A stretch of DNA of 64,000 nt from contig NZ_RCWT01000012.1 of NCBI RefSeq assembly GCF_003688595.1, forward strand, positions 248,001-312,000, in the 5' to 3' direction. Below, one piece after another: positions 47,305 to 57,361 of this stretch (position 1 is its first letter; the number at the start of each line of letters is the position of its first letter). The translations under genes and the position numbers were made by a program. The notes beneath the pieces are model-generated. The model made no database searches, was not told the origin of the DNA, and saw only the letters and a list, made by a program, of their open reading frames with translations. The DNA comes from Sphingomonas sp. PP-F2F-G114-C0414. GTDB lineage: Bacteria > Pseudomonadota > Alphaproteobacteria > Sphingomonadales > Sphingomonadaceae.

Positions 47305-47360
47305 TGTTTCCCCGCGAAGGCGGGGATCCAGACTGGGCTCCCGCCTTCGCGGGAGAACAA
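47305..47360. repeat. REP-like inverted pair, CCCGCGAAGGCGGG type
   Basis: GTTTCCCCGCGAAGGCGGGG and its inverse, in the gap between the convergent toxin gene and the 90-aa gene. Confidence 0.85.
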
Positions 47361-47369
47361 GGAGAGGAG

Positions 47370-47642
47370 TTAGGCTTCTCGGCTCGTGCGCTTGTACTGA
47401 AGGATCCAGCCTACGAGGCCGCCCGGCACGCCACCTACCAGCGAGAAGAGCGCGTAGAAGGTGATCGCTATCTTTTGCGGTTCTTCGCCCACGCCGCGGG
47501 GTTCGATGCCGAAGACGTAGATCGCGGTCAGTAGCGCGACGACCACCGGCCACAGGAAGCCGGCGATCATCGGTTGGAAGCGCGTCAGGAGCCCCACCGC
47601 GACGGGCACGAGGAACCCAATCGCGATGATGGCCCACGTCAT
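47370..47642 (-). CDS. Small membrane protein downstream of sdhA
   Basis: A 90-residue protein with three hydrophobic segments (IIAIGFLVPVAVGLLTRF, IAGFLWPVVVALLTAIYVFG, FYALFSLVGGVPGGLVGWI). It begins 16 bases after the sdhA stop, so it is probably the last gene of the sdhCDA transcript. No family recognised. Confidence 0.65.
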   Translation of the reverse strand: MTWAIIAIGFLVPVAVGLLTRFQPMIAGFLWPVVVALLTAIYVFGIEPRGVGEEPQKIAITFYALFSLVGGVPGGLVGWILQYKRTSREA

Positions 47643-47658
47643 CGAAACATCCGCTTCA

Positions 47659-49461
47659 TCAATATACCCGCTTCTTGGGCTTGATGTAGTCGATGTCGTC
47701 GGTGAGCGTGTAGTCGTGGACCGGGCGGAAATCGATCTTGGTCTCGCCGCCCTTGCCGCCCCAGCCGTTGAAGGTGGTGATGGTGTGCTTCATCCAGTTC
47801 GCGTCGTCGCGCTCGGGGAAATCCTCGTGCATGTGTGCGCCACGCGACTCGGTGCGGTTGGCGGCCGAGTTCATCGTCACCACCGCCTGGCCGATCAGAT
47901 TGTCGAGCTCCATCGTCTCGACCAGATCGGTGTTCCAGATCATGCTGCGATCCTTCACCGCGACGTCGGTCATCCGGCTGTAGATCCCGGCCATCTTCTC
48001 GACGCCCTGGTTCAGCAGCTCGGTGTCGCGGAACACGGCGCAATGCTTCTGCATGGTCTGCTGCATGTCGAGACGGATCTGCGCGGTCGGCGAACCGCCC
48101 GACGCATTGCGGAAATGGTCGAGACGCGTCAGCGCGAGGTCTTCCGAGCCCTTGGGCAGCGGCGCGTGTGCCGTGCCGGGCTTCAGCGTGTCCTTGATCC
48201 GCAGGCCGGTCGCGCGGCCGAACACCACGAGATCGATCAGGCTGTTCGAACCGAGGCGATTGGCGCCGTGAACCGAAACGCAGGCTGCTTCGCCGACCGC
48301 GAACAGGCCGGGGACGACCGCGTCGGGGTTGCCGTCGACGAGGTTGACGACCTCGCCGTGGAAGTTGGTCGGGATGCCGCCCATGTTGTAGTGCACGGTC
48401 GGCGTGACCGGCAGCGGCTGGCGCGTGAGATCGACGCCGGCGAAGACTTTCCCAGTCTCGGTGATGCCCGGCAGGCGCTCGGCGAGCACCTTGGGATCGA
48501 TGTGATCGAGGTGCAGGAAGATGTGGTCGCCGTTCTTGCCGACGCCGCGGCCTTCGCGCATTTCGAGCGCCATCGAGCGGCTGACGACGTCGCGCGAGGC
48601 AAGGTCCTTCGCCGACGGGGCATAGCGCTCCATGAAGCGCTCGCCCTCGGAGTTGGTCAGGTACCCGCCCTCACCGCGTGCGCCCTCGGTGATGAGCACG
48701 CCCGCGCCGTAGATGCCGGTCGGGTGGAACTGGACGAACTCCATGTCCTGCAAAGGCAGGCCGGCGCGGAGCACCATCGCGTTGCCGTCGCCGGTGCAGG
48801 TGTGCGCCGAGGTCGCCGAGAAATACACGCGGCCGTAGCCGCCGGTGGCGAGCACGGTCTGGTGGCTGCGGAAGCGGTGGATCGAGCCGTCTTCCATGCA
48901 CAGCGCGATGACGCCGCGGCAGACGCCGTTCTCCATGATCAGGTCGAGCGCGAAATACTCGACGAAGAAGTCCGTGTTGTACTTCAGGCTCTGCTGGTAC
49001 AGCGCGTGGAGCATCGCGTGGCCGGTGCGATCGGCGGCGGCGGCGGTGCGCTGGACCGGCGGCCCCTCGCCCATGTTCTGCATGTGGCCACCGAACGGAC
49101 GCTGATAGATCGTGCCGTTCTCGTTACGGCTGAACGGCATGCCGGCATGCTCGAGTTCGTAGACCGCCTGAGGCGCTTCGCGGCAGAGATACTCGATCGC
49201 GTCCTGGTCGCCGAGCCAGTCGGATCCCTTGACGGTGTCGAACATGTGCCAGGTCCAGTGATCCGGCGAGTTGTTGCCAAGGCTGGCCGCGATGCCGCCC
49301 TGGGCTGCAACGGTATGCGAGCGGGTCGGGAAGACCTTGGTGATGCACGCGGTCTTCAGGCCGCTCTCGGCGATGCCCATCGTCGCGCGCAGGCCGGAGC
49401 CGCCGGCACCGACGACGACCGCATCATAGGTATGATCGATGATCTTGTAGGCAGCTGACAT
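47659..49461 (-). CDS. sdhA: Succinate dehydrogenase flavoprotein subunit
   Basis: A 600-residue SdhA, the catalytic subunit of complex II. The FAD motif [11 protein letters not shown] is at about 18-28, [10 protein letters not shown] includes the covalently flavinylated histidine, and [11 protein letters not shown] and the active-site GARGEGG follow. The capping-domain GVHYN-type block appears as [12 protein letters not shown]. The start overlaps the sdhD stop (TAATG). Confidence 0.97.
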   Translation of the reverse strand: MSAAYKIIDHTYDAVVVGAGGSGLRATMGIAESGLKTACITKVFPTRSHTVAAQGGIAASLGNNSPDHWTWHMFDTVKGSDWLGDQDAIEYLCREAPQAVYELEHAGMPFSRNENGTIYQRPFGGHMQNMGEGPPVQRTAAAADRTGHAMLHALYQQSLKYNTDFFVEYFALDLIMENGVCRGVIALCMEDGSIHRFRSHQTVLATGGYGRVYFSATSAHTCTGDGNAMVLRAGLPLQDMEFVQFHPTGIYGAGVLITEGARGEGGYLTNSEGERFMERYAPSAKDLASRDVVSRSMALEMREGRGVGKNGDHIFLHLDHIDPKVLAERLPGITETGKVFAGVDLTRQPLPVTPTVHYNMGGIPTNFHGEVVNLVDGNPDAVVPGLFAVGEAACVSVHGANRLGSNSLIDLVVFGRATGLRIKDTLKPGTAHAPLPKGSEDLALTRLDHFRNASGGSPTAQIRLDMQQTMQKHCAVFRDTELLNQGVEKMAGIYSRMTDVAVKDRSMIWNTDLVETMELDNLIGQAVVTMNSAANRTESRGAHMHEDFPERDDANWMKHTITTFNGWGGKGGETKIDFRPVHDYTLTDDIDYIKPKKRVY

Positions 49462-49847
49462 TACGCGGGAGCTCCGGAGAAGGCGACCTTCAGGATCGCG
49501 AACAGGGCGATGCCGCCCAGCGTGAAGGTGAACAGGTTGAGGAGGATCATCGTCACGACACGGCTCTCGCCATGTTGGTAATCCTCGATCACGACCTGAA
49601 GACCGAGACGGAAGTGATAGAACACCGACAGGATCAACAGCGCCATCGGCACCGCGACCCAGGCCGATTGCAGCCAAAGATGGACCGCGGCGTAATCATA
49701 GCCGGGCATCCGCGCGACCGAGATCATCAGCCAGAGCATGAGGAACAGGTTCGAGCCCGCCGTCAGGCGCTGCTGCCACCAGTGATGCGCGCCGTGCTTG
49801 GCGCTGCCCAGGCCGCGGACGCGACCGATTGCCGTACCCGAACCCAT
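49461..49847 (-). CDS. sdhD: Succinate dehydrogenase membrane anchor subunit
   Basis: A 128-residue SdhD with three transmembrane helices and the conserved start region [13 protein letters not shown]; the haem/quinone-side histidine is in [15 protein letters not shown]. The ATG at 49845-49847 overlaps the sdhC stop (TAATG). The open frame upstream lies in sdhC. Confidence 0.93.
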   Translation of the reverse strand: MGSGTAIGRVRGLGSAKHGAHHWWQQRLTAGSNLFLMLWLMISVARMPGYDYAAVHLWLQSAWVAVPMALLILSVFYHFRLGLQVVIEDYQHGESRVVTMILLNLFTFTLGGIALFAILKVAFSGAPA

Positions 49848-50257
49848 TACTTGATCCCCATGTAGAGCCAGAACACGACCGTCAGCGCGACAGACGCGAC
49901 CATCGTCGCGATCGCACCCATCTTGTTCCGCTTCAGTTCGTAGCCCGCGCCGGTGTCGAGCACGAAATGGCGAATACCGGTCATCATGTGCTGGAACAGC
50001 GACAGCGTCAGCCCGACCGCGACGATATAGCCGAGGATGTTGAGCCGGCCGGTGTCGGTGGTGAACACGTCGACGAAGGTCGCGTACGCCTGATCGCCCG
50101 CGGCGATCGCGGCGAGCCACCAGACGAGCAGCAGGCTGCCGACGGTCGCCATCCCGCTGCCGGTCACGCGGTGCAGGATCGAGACCAGCATGTGCGGGCC
50201 CCATTTATAGACCTGCAGATGGGGAGAAAGCGGGCGTGCCGGATTGCGCGATGCCAA
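49847..50257 (-). CDS. sdhC: Succinate dehydrogenase cytochrome b556 subunit
   Basis: A 136-residue SdhC with three transmembrane helices. The signature RPLSPHLQVYKWGPHMLVSI followed by LHRVTG carries the quinone-site and haem region; the haem-ligand histidine is in FQHMMTGIRHFVLD. The start is TTG at 50255-50257 behind GAGGA; earlier in-frame residues do not match the family. It is the first gene of sdhCDA and diverges from the chemotaxis receptor genes. Confidence 0.93.
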   Translation of the reverse strand: MASRNPARPLSPHLQVYKWGPHMLVSILHRVTGSGMATVGSLLLVWWLAAIAAGDQAYATFVDVFTTDTGRLNILGYIVAVGLTLSLFQHMMTGIRHFVLDTGAGYELKRNKMGAIATMVASVALTVVFWLYMGIK

Positions 50258-50521
50258 GGGCGGAGTCCTCGAACCAGAAGATGACGAACCAAGAACAGCT
50301 TGGTCCAGAATATAGAGATTGGGCGACCTATTAGCCACCGCGTGCTGCGATGCAACCCATTGGGGCCGGTCCGATAACCCAAGGCAATGGCTGGACACGT
50401 CCTGGCTACCCAGGAACGCGCACGCGAAACCGTCGCCGCCGTTACTGTCCATCCCTAACCAGCTTTTAATCAATAGGCCTTAGCGCTGGACGGGCAAAAC
50501 CCGTTTCCGGAGTCTACCGCC

Positions 50522-51877
50522 TTGACCACAGACATGCCGATGACCGGCGCGATTGCCGCCACCATCGACCTTCCGGCGCGGTTGCGGGCGTTCGACTTCG
50601 ACGGCTCGCTGACCGCCGCAAGCCGCGCGGTGTGGGATGCGATCGAACCCGAGATCGCGGCGGTCTCCAAGGCGTATTGGGAACAGTGGCAGCGCTGTTT
50701 CTCCGAGGAACGGGTCTGGGCGGCGCACAAGACCGAGGAAATGATCGCGATCGGCTGCACGTTCCTGCGCAACCGCTTCCTCGATACCGCGGGTCGCGGC
50801 TGGGTCGAGTCGATCGAACGGTCGGTCGCAGCGGCCTACGCCGCCGACGTGTCGCCAATGGCGCTGTTATCGATGATCAGCGCGAGCGATCGCGCTGCGC
50901 TGGACGTGCTGATGCGCCGGGTCGATCGCAGCAGCGAGACGTTGCCGGTGTACATCGACACGCTCATGCGGCTGTCCGCGCTCGAGGGCGAGATCACGGT
51001 CGCGATCTATACCGCGTATCGCGCGCATTCGGCGCAGGACGCACGCGACAAGTTGGCGACCGAGTTCCGCGACGGGATCGCGGCGATGGTCGAGACTGCG
51101 ACGCACGAGGGTCATACGTTGCGCGAACAGACGGTGCGCAGTTCCGCCTCGACCCGCGCGGTGCTGGGCAAGGCGAGCGAAGTCGCCGCCGCCGCCGAAC
51201 AATCCGCGGTGGCGATGCGCGAGGCGGCGCAGACTGCCGCCGGGCTGATCCGCGCGATCGAGGATGCACGCACCGAAGTCGAGGCCGCCGCCGAGATCGC
51301 CAATCGCGCCTCGGTGCAAGCGGGCCAGGCCGTCGGCATGTCCGAGGCGCTGAGCGACCATGCCAAGTCGATCGAATCGATCCTTGGGCTGATCCGCGAC
51401 ATCGCCGGGCAGACCAACCTGCTCGCGCTGAACGCGACGATCGAGGCGGCGCGGGCGGGCGATGCCGGGCGCGGGTTCGCCGTGGTGGCGCAGGAGGTGA
51501 AGAGCCTCGCCAACCAGACTGCGCGGGCGACCGACGACATCGCCGCCAAGATCGCCGCGATCCAGTCGGCCACGCGGGGGACGGTCGAGACCAACGCCAG
51601 CATCAAGTCGACCGTCGCCGAAGTGCAGGAGAGCGCCGACCGGATCCGCTACGCGATGGAGGCGCAGGCACAGACGGTGACGGCGATCACCGCCGCGGTC
51701 GACGAGACGGCGCTGGCGGCGGACTCGATGTCGACCACGATCGCCACCATCCGCGAGGACACCGAAACGGTCGCGCGCGAGATCGACAGCGTCGGTCGCG
51801 GCTTCGACGTGCTCGACGGACGGCTCGGCCATCTCAAGAACAGCGCGGGCGATTTCGTGGCCAAGGTCGCTGCATAG
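50522..51877 (+). CDS. Soluble methyl-accepting chemotaxis protein 1 (degenerate globin-like sensor)
   Basis: A 451-residue cytosolic receptor with no transmembrane segment. The N-terminal 180 residues look like a globin-coupled-sensor (protoglobin) domain. Where the second receptor has [20 protein letters not shown], this one reads [18 protein letters not shown], so the proximal haem histidine seems to be lost. The C-terminal signalling domain has the tip sequence [20 protein letters not shown]. The start is TTG at 50522 (ATG at 50534 is possible). It is eight bases upstream of its paralogue. Confidence 0.85.
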   Translation: MTTDMPMTGAIAATIDLPARLRAFDFDGSLTAASRAVWDAIEPEIAAVSKAYWEQWQRCFSEERVWAAHKTEEMIAIGCTFLRNRFLDTAGRGWVESIERSVAAAYAADVSPMALLSMISASDRAALDVLMRRVDRSSETLPVYIDTLMRLSALEGEITVAIYTAYRAHSAQDARDKLATEFRDGIAAMVETATHEGHTLREQTVRSSASTRAVLGKASEVAAAAEQSAVAMREAAQTAAGLIRAIEDARTEVEAAAEIANRASVQAGQAVGMSEALSDHAKSIESILGLIRDIAGQTNLLALNATIEAARAGDAGRGFAVVAQEVKSLANQTARATDDIAAKIAAIQSATRGTVETNASIKSTVAEVQESADRIRYAMEAQAQTVTAITAAVDETALAADSMSTTIATIREDTETVAREIDSVGRGFDVLDGRLGHLKNSAGDFVAKVAA

Positions 51878-51885
51878 GAACCCCG

Positions 51886-53274
51886 ATGACTGCAACACCC
51901 GCCAGCGCGTCGCCCCGCCCCCTACTTCCCGCGGCCTGGGACAGCGACAGTCGATCGCTGCGCGACCGCGTGCGCGATTACGACTGGGACGGGCTGATCG
52001 CGCCGACCTGCGCGACGCTGACCGCGCTGCTCGACGACGCCGACCATCGCCGGATCGCCGAGACGTTCTGGCAGCGTTATTTGTCGCTGGAGGCGGTGAG
52101 TCACGTCGTGGCGTATTTCACGCCCGAGCGACTGGCGCGCCGTATCACGGCCAGTGCGGAGTACGCGCGGCTGAAATACCAGTCGCCCTATGACGAGGCC
52201 TGGAAGGCGATCGCGATCGGCCATGCCGACGATTCGCGCAAATCGGGCATTCCCCTGCCCGCTCTGCTGTCGTCGCTGGCGTTCGCGCATAGCGTGACGC
52301 TGAGCCTGGTGGCGGACCGGATGGGCACCGATACCGCGCAGATGCAGAGGCTGGGCGATATCGTCCAGCGCCTCGCGCTGATCGAGGCGGACCTGATGGC
52401 GTCGCATCTCGGCGCCACCGATGCGGCGCAGGCGCGGGGCGAACGCGGCGCGCGGGCGGCGGATTTTCGCGAGTCGATCGCTGCGTCGATCGAGGATACC
52501 GCGGCCCTCGGCGCGCGCATCCGGATCCAGGCGGAAGGCGCATCGTCGTCGACCCGCAGCGTCCTGGGCAAGGCGAGCGAAGTCGCCGCCGCCGCCGAGC
52601 AATCCGCGGTCGCGATGCGCGAAGCAGCGCAGGTCGCCGCCGGCCTGATCCGCGCGATCGAGGACGCGCGCGTCGAGGTCGAGTCCGCCGCGCGGATCGC
52701 CGACCGTGCCTCGGTCCAGGCCGATCTCGCGGTCGGGACCTCGGACGCGCTGAGCGAGCATGCCAAATCGATCGATTCGATCCTCGGGTTGATCCGGAAC
52801 ATTGCCGGGCAGACCAATCTGCTGGCTTTGAACGCGACGATCGAGGCGGCGCGCGCGGGCGACGCGGGGCGCGGCTTCGCGGTCGTCGCGCAGGAGGTGA
52901 AATCGCTCGCGAGCCAGACCGCGCGGGCGACCGACGACATCGCCGCGAAGATCGCCGCGATCCAGGCGGCGACGCGCGCGACCGTCGAGACCAACGCGAT
53001 CATCAAGTCGACGGTCGCCGACGTGCAGGAGTCCGCCGGCCGCATCCGCTATGCGATGGAAGCGCAGGCGCAGACCGTGTGCGCGATCACCGCCGCGGTC
53101 GACGAAACCGCGCTGGCGGCGGATTCGATGTCGACCACGATCGCCGCGATCCGCGAGGACACCGAGAGCGTGGCTACCGAGATCGACGGGCTTGGCCGCC
53201 AGTTCGGCGAGGTCGACGACAAGCTGGGCGAGCTGCGCGGTGCGGCGGACGGATTTTCGGCTAGCGTGGCTTGA
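51886..53274 (+). CDS. Soluble methyl-accepting chemotaxis protein 2 (globin-coupled sensor)
   Basis: A 462-residue paralogue of the preceding receptor, also without membrane helices. The sensor domain contains a histidine in [18 protein letters not shown], the place expected for the proximal haem ligand in HemAT-type sensors, so oxygen sensing is plausible. The signalling domain is nearly identical to the first receptor over long stretches ([40 protein letters not shown]). That points to tandem duplication and recent gene conversion. No other chemotaxis genes are nearby. Confidence 0.87.
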   Translation: MTATPASASPRPLLPAAWDSDSRSLRDRVRDYDWDGLIAPTCATLTALLDDADHRRIAETFWQRYLSLEAVSHVVAYFTPERLARRITASAEYARLKYQSPYDEAWKAIAIGHADDSRKSGIPLPALLSSLAFAHSVTLSLVADRMGTDTAQMQRLGDIVQRLALIEADLMASHLGATDAAQARGERGARAADFRESIAASIEDTAALGARIRIQAEGASSSTRSVLGKASEVAAAAEQSAVAMREAAQVAAGLIRAIEDARVEVESAARIADRASVQADLAVGTSDALSEHAKSIDSILGLIRNIAGQTNLLALNATIEAARAGDAGRGFAVVAQEVKSLASQTARATDDIAAKIAAIQAATRATVETNAIIKSTVADVQESAGRIRYAMEAQAQTVCAITAAVDETALAADSMSTTIAAIREDTESVATEIDGLGRQFGEVDDKLGELRGAADGFSASVA

Positions 53275-53286
53275 GAGGCGCCGGAA

Positions 53287-53405
53287 GCGAGTAATGGGTT
53301 CACGCGGAGACGCGGAGGGCGGAACCGGAGGTTCTTCGAAACTCTCGTTGTCATACGCAGCGCCTGGCCAACGCGCATCACCTCCGCGCCTCCGCGTGAA
53401 CCATT
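53287..53405. repeat. REP-like long inverted pair, CACGCGGAGACGCGGAGG type
   Basis: GGTTCACGCGGAGACGCGGA on the left and CTCCGCGCCTCCGCGTGAAC on the right, about 80 bases apart, after the second receptor gene. Confidence 0.75.
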
Positions 53406-53454
53406 CCTTCTTCGGCTTGATGACGGATACGGCCTGCGGCGCTAGAGCTTAGTC

Positions 53455-54144
53455 ATGACCATTCTTCTTACCGGCTCCAGTCGTGGTATCGGCGCGGCTA
53501 TTCATGCGGCGCTGACCGGTGCGGGCGCTTCCGTCATCGGACACGGGACCGCTAGCGGTATCCCGGCCGACTTCAGCGATCCTGCGGGGCCGACTGCGTT
53601 GTGGAACGCTGCGTTGGAACAGGCTGGCGGCGCGATCGATGTGCTGATCAACAATGCGGGGGTGTTCGAGGCGGCACCGCTCGCCGACGACGACTGGACC
53701 GCGCAGTGGGAGCGGACGATGCGGATCAACCTGACCGCGTCGGCCGAGCTGTGCCGGTTGGCGGTGCTGCACTGGCAGGCGCGCGGGTTTGGTGGGCGGA
53801 TCGTCAATATCGCGAGCCGGGCGGCGTATCGCGGGGATTCGCCGGCGCACTGGCATTACGCCGCGTCGAAGGCCGGGATGGTAGCGATGACCAAGACGAT
53901 CGCCCGGGGGTATGCTCGGGAGGGCATTCTGGCGTTTGCGGTGTGCCCTGGGTTCACGATGACCGGGATGGCGGAGGACTATCTGTCGAGCCGGGGCGGC
54001 AATGCGTTGCTGGCGGATATTCCGCTCGGGCGGGTCGCGGCGCCTGACGAGATCGCGGCGGCGGCGAAGTTTTTGACGTTGGAGGCGCCGGCTTCGATGA
54101 CGGGCTCGGTGATCGACGTGAATGGGGCGAGCTATGTCCGATAG
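53455..54144 (+). CDS. SDR family oxidoreductase
   Basis: A 229-residue short-chain dehydrogenase. It has the cofactor motif GSSRGIGAA (7-15), NNAG (near 65) and the catalytic YAASK (in HWHYAASKAG), with the catalytic serine in IASRAA. The C-terminal PGFTMTGMAEDYL and IDVNGASYVR are typical of FabG-like enzymes. The substrate is unknown. Its stop overlaps prmA. Confidence 0.9.
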   Translation: MTILLTGSSRGIGAAIHAALTGAGASVIGHGTASGIPADFSDPAGPTALWNAALEQAGGAIDVLINNAGVFEAAPLADDDWTAQWERTMRINLTASAELCRLAVLHWQARGFGGRIVNIASRAAYRGDSPAHWHYAASKAGMVAMTKTIARGYAREGILAFAVCPGFTMTGMAEDYLSSRGGNALLADIPLGRVAAPDEIAAAAKFLTLEAPASMTGSVIDVNGASYVR

Positions 54145-55069
54145 TTGGAAGCTCACCCTCCCCTGCACGCGCGCGGAGGCGGAGGCGATCGATGCGAGCG
54201 ACGATCTGACGATCGATGGCGTATTGATGACCACGGAAGAGATCGAGGACGACGTCGAATCGTGGCGGCTCGATGCGTATTTCGAGCATGAGCCGGCGGC
54301 CGACACCGTCGCGGCGGTGCGCGCGCTGGTGCCGAGTGCGGCGGGGGCCGAGATCGCGGTCGAGCGGTTGGGCGATGCGGACTGGGTGACGATGAGCCAG
54401 GCTGGGCTGGAGCCTTTGTCGGTCGGGCGGTTCTTCGTCCATACCGGGGCGCATGCGGGTGCGGCGCCGGCGGACAAGCGGGCGTTTTTGATCGAGGCCA
54501 GTCGGGCGTTCGGGACGGGGCATCACGAGACGACCAGCGGGTGTCTAGCGATGCTCGACGGGTTGGCGGCTGCGACGTTTGCGAACGTGATCGATATCGG
54601 GACTGGGACGGGGTTGCTGGCGTTTGCGGCGGCGCATCTTTGGCCCGGGGCGACGGTGATGGGGACGGATATCGATCCGGTCTCGATCGATGTGACGGCG
54701 GAGAATGCGGCGCTTAACGGGGTCGAGGGGATCGATCTGGTGGTGGCGGATGGCACGCTGGACGATGCGATCGTGGCTCGCGCGCCGTATGATCTGGTGA
54801 TCGCGAATATTCTTGCCGGGCCGCTGGTGTCGATGGCGCCGGAGATCGCTTCGATTTCGGATGTGGGGGCGACGATCGTGTTGGCGGGGTTGCTGGAGAC
54901 GCAGCGGGCTGGGGTTGTCGCGGCGTATGAGGCTTGCGGGTGTTCGCTGGAGGCGGTCGACCGGCGGGGGGATTGGAGTGTGCTTCGGTTGCGCGCCGGG
55001 GCGGTGAGGTTCGTGGCGGAGGGGCCGTTCGATCCCAAGGGGCGTGATGGGTGGGCGCTGGATATCTAG
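54134..55069 (+). CDS. prmA: Ribosomal protein L11 methyltransferase
   Basis: A 311-residue PrmA-type methyltransferase. The substrate-binding N-terminal domain is shorter and diverged. The SAM-binding part is clear: AFGTGHHETTSGCLAML, IDIGTGTGLLAFAAAHLWPG, and the substrate motif VIANILAGPLV. It trimethylates L11. The ATG at 54134 lies inside the end of the SDR gene (11-base overlap), so translation is coupled. Confidence 0.9.
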   Translation: MSDSWKLTLPCTRAEAEAIDASDDLTIDGVLMTTEEIEDDVESWRLDAYFEHEPAADTVAAVRALVPSAAGAEIAVERLGDADWVTMSQAGLEPLSVGRFFVHTGAHAGAAPADKRAFLIEASRAFGTGHHETTSGCLAMLDGLAAATFANVIDIGTGTGLLAFAAAHLWPGATVMGTDIDPVSIDVTAENAALNGVEGIDLVVADGTLDDAIVARAPYDLVIANILAGPLVSMAPEIASISDVGATIVLAGLLETQRAGVVAAYEACGCSLEAVDRRGDWSVLRLRAGAVRFVAEGPFDPKGRDGWALDI

Positions 55070-55092
55070 AATACCCCTTCCCAGCAAAAGCT

Positions 55093-55280
55093 TGTTCCCC
55101 CGCGAAGGCGGGGGTCCAGTCTGGGCCCCCGCCTTCGCGGGGGAACATTCTTTGGGGACGGTTGCGCTTTCCTCCACTTGCGGCACCACCCCGGCGGAGG
55201 CCGGGGCCCAGTTGGGTGAACCCTTGCGATAGAACCGCACCGCTATCCCAACTGGGCCCCAGCCTTCGCCGGGGTGGTGG
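55093..55280. repeat. Two REP-like inverted pairs
   Basis: At 55093-55147 a CCCGCGAAGGCGGG pair; at 55184-55280 a CACCACCCCGGCGGAGGCCG pair with GGGCCCAGTTGGG and CCCAACTGGGCCCC inside. They lie between prmA and phhA (convergent genes). Confidence 0.85.
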
Positions 55281-55313
55281 CCTCTCCTGGGTAGTAGCCT
55301 TTTTGAGCGGAGC

Positions 55314-56192
55314 TTATGCGGTCTCAGCGGACGCCTTCGACGTTGCGTACTCCTGCGTGCCCTCGGTGATCACCACATCCCCCGGCTCGATCCGCACGAC
55401 CGGGATATCCGGGAGCGCCTTCAGCTCCTCGTACAGCGGCGCGAAGTCTGTCTCTACCGTCAGTCTCAACAACTCCTCGAAGCTCGGGATGACGAAATAG
55501 TTCTGCTGGAAATCGTCGATCCGATATTCGGTCCGCATCACGCGGGCCAGGTCCAGCGCGATCCGGTTGGGGCTCGGATCGTCGAGCGCGAACCGCGTTT
55601 CCGCATAGCTGGAGACGATGCCGGAGCCGTAGATGCGCAGGCCTTCGGGTTCGGCGATCAGGCCGAACTCGACCGTGTACCAGTAGAGCCGGCCGAGATA
55701 CTTCAGCGCGTCCAAGCCCAGCGCGCGCTGGCCGCCGCGGCCGTAGGCGGCGAGGTAGTCGGCGAAGACCGGGTCGGCGAGCATCGGGACGTGGCCGAAC
55801 ACGTCGTGGAAGACGTCGGGTTCCTGGAGGTAGTCGAGCTGGTCGGGGCGGCGGATGAAGTTGCCCGCGACGAAGCGCCGGTTCGCCATGTGGTCGAAGA
55901 ACACGTCGTCGGGGACGAGGCCGGGGACCGCGACGACCGACCAGCCGGTGAGCTTGGTCAGGCGCTCGGACAGCTCCTCGAAATCGGGGATGCCGGGCTT
56001 CGACAGCTTCAGCACGTCGAGCCCGCGCAGCCAGGCGTTCGAGGCGCGGCCGGGGAGCAGCTTCGACTGGCGCGCGAACAGCGTGTCCCAGGTCGCGTGA
56101 TCCTCCGCGGTGTAGTCCGCCCAGTTCTGCGGGATCGTCCAGTCGGGCGCGCCTTCGGGTGGGGTGCTCAGTACGTGTGTGTCATTGGCCAT
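55314..56192 (-). CDS. phhA: Phenylalanine 4-monooxygenase
   Basis: A 292-residue aromatic amino acid hydroxylase that turns phenylalanine to tyrosine with tetrahydropterin. The iron ligands are the two histidines in PDVFHDVFGHVPML and the glutamate in YWYTVEFGL. Other blocks, IYGSGIVSSYAET and FVIPSFEELL, fit the monomeric bacterial PhhA. No regulatory domain is present, as usual in bacteria. Confidence 0.95.
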   Translation of the reverse strand: MANDTHVLSTPPEGAPDWTIPQNWADYTAEDHATWDTLFARQSKLLPGRASNAWLRGLDVLKLSKPGIPDFEELSERLTKLTGWSVVAVPGLVPDDVFFDHMANRRFVAGNFIRRPDQLDYLQEPDVFHDVFGHVPMLADPVFADYLAAYGRGGQRALGLDALKYLGRLYWYTVEFGLIAEPEGLRIYGSGIVSSYAETRFALDDPSPNRIALDLARVMRTEYRIDDFQQNYFVIPSFEELLRLTVETDFAPLYEELKALPDIPVVRIEPGDVVITEGTQEYATSKASAETA

Positions 56193-56214
56193 CCGGCTGG
56201 TCTAGCATGACGGA

Positions 56215-56880
56215 ATGAAGACGGAAACGCACTGGGTTACATGGATTTTACGGGCGATCGCGGCGGTGTTCGGGGTGGTTGCGAGCTATGCGGTGGCGGG
56301 GTTGGTCGGCGGGTCGATCCCGAGCAATCGCGACTGGCGGGCGCCGGCCGAGGGCGTGCATATCTTCGTCGAGAGCAACGGCGTGCATACCGGGATCATC
56401 GTGCCGAAGGTGGCAGCTGGGGTGGACTGGCGCGGGGTGGCTCGGGCGGAGGATTTGCGCGATCCGCGGTATGGGGCGTTCGATCATGTGGCGTTCGGGT
56501 GGGGGGAGAAGAGCTTCTACCTGGAGACGCCGACTTGGGCCGACGTGAAGCTGCGGACCGTGGTCGGCGCGGCATTCGGTAGCACGCGGACGTTGATGCA
56601 TGTCGACCACCTGCCGAGGCCGCGCAAGGGCGACGGGGCTCGGGAGATTGTGGTGACGCCCGCGCAGTATCGGCGGTTGGCGGCGTATATCCGGGCGAGC
56701 TTTCGCGATGGGGGTGCGCGGTATCGGGGGTATGCGGGGTATGATGCGTTTTACGAGGCTAATGGGCGGTATAGCGCGGTGCGGACGTGTAATGCTTGGA
56801 CGGGGGATGCGCTTCGGTTTGCGGGGGTTCGGGTTGGGTGGTGGACGCCGTTTCCAGTTACTGTGATGGGGTGGTTTTGA
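56215..56880 (+). CDS. DUF2459 / TIGR02117 membrane protein
   Basis: A 221-residue protein with one N-terminal membrane helix (ILRAIAAVFGVVASYAVAGL). The family blocks are FVESNGVHTGIIVP, FGWGEKSFYLETPTWADV and TCNAWTGDALRFAGVRVG. This is the TIGR02117 (urease-associated) family of unknown function, whose cysteine-histidine blocks recall papain-like or NlpC-like folds. It diverges from phhA. Confidence 0.85.
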   Translation: MKTETHWVTWILRAIAAVFGVVASYAVAGLVGGSIPSNRDWRAPAEGVHIFVESNGVHTGIIVPKVAAGVDWRGVARAEDLRDPRYGAFDHVAFGWGEKSFYLETPTWADVKLRTVVGAAFGSTRTLMHVDHLPRPRKGDGAREIVVTPAQYRRLAAYIRASFRDGGARYRGYAGYDAFYEANGRYSAVRTCNAWTGDALRFAGVRVGWWTPFPVTVMGWF

Positions 56881-56882
56881 GC

Positions 56883-57073
56883 TTGTTCTCCCGCGAAGGC
56901 GGGAGTCCAGACTGGGCTCCCGCCTTCGCGGGAGAACAAGGAAGTCAGGGAACATTGGCTTGGGGAACCACCCCGGCGGAGGCCGGGGTTCAGTTGGGGG
57001 ACGTTGCTGACTGAGCGCAGCGCTAACGTTACTTCTGTTTCCCAACTGGGCCCCGGCCTTCGCCGGGGTGGTA
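56883..57073. repeat. Two REP-like inverted pairs
   Basis: At 56883-56939 a TTGTTCTCCCGCGAAGGCGG pair and at 56967-57073 an ACCACCCCGGCGGAGGCCGG pair, between the convergent DUF2459 gene and the 92-aa gene. Confidence 0.85.
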
Positions 57074-57082
57074 GAAGGGAGT

Positions 57083-57361
57083 TCAATTCCCGGCGCGGTA
57101 GTCCTGGTATTGGCCGCATTCCGAGCGCTGTGGGTCCTTCTTGCAGCGCTTCGCGAGTTCCTTGCGCTGCTTGCCTTCTTCGGCTTCCTGTTTGCGCATC
57201 TTCTTGCCGTAGTTGCGGTCCGATTCTTCCTGGCTGGTGGTGGTCCAGTCGACCGCCTTGCCGGCGACCTGGAACGGTGCCTTCACGATCGAGGTTGCGG
57301 TGCTGATGCAGCCACTTACGAGGAACGGCAGCACCGCGAGTACGGGAAGAACCTTACGCAT
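57083..57361 (-). CDS. Small lipoprotein, unknown
   Basis: A 92-residue protein with signal peptide and lipobox LVSGC (14-18). The mature part is short and charged (SDRNYGKKMRKQEAEEGKQR). Its start codon is directly adjacent to the stop of the glycerophosphodiesterase gene upstream, so it is co-transcribed. No family recognised. Confidence 0.65.
   Translation of the reverse strand: MRKVLPVLAVLPFLVSGCISTATSIVKAPFQVAGKAVDWTTTSQEESDRNYGKKMRKQEAEEGKQRKELAKRCKKDPQRSECGQYQDYRAGN

Noticed and set aside
50632..53274. 880-codon frame joining both receptor genes
   Set aside because: The first 418 codons read the first receptor in the wrong frame; only the part from 51886 is a real protein.
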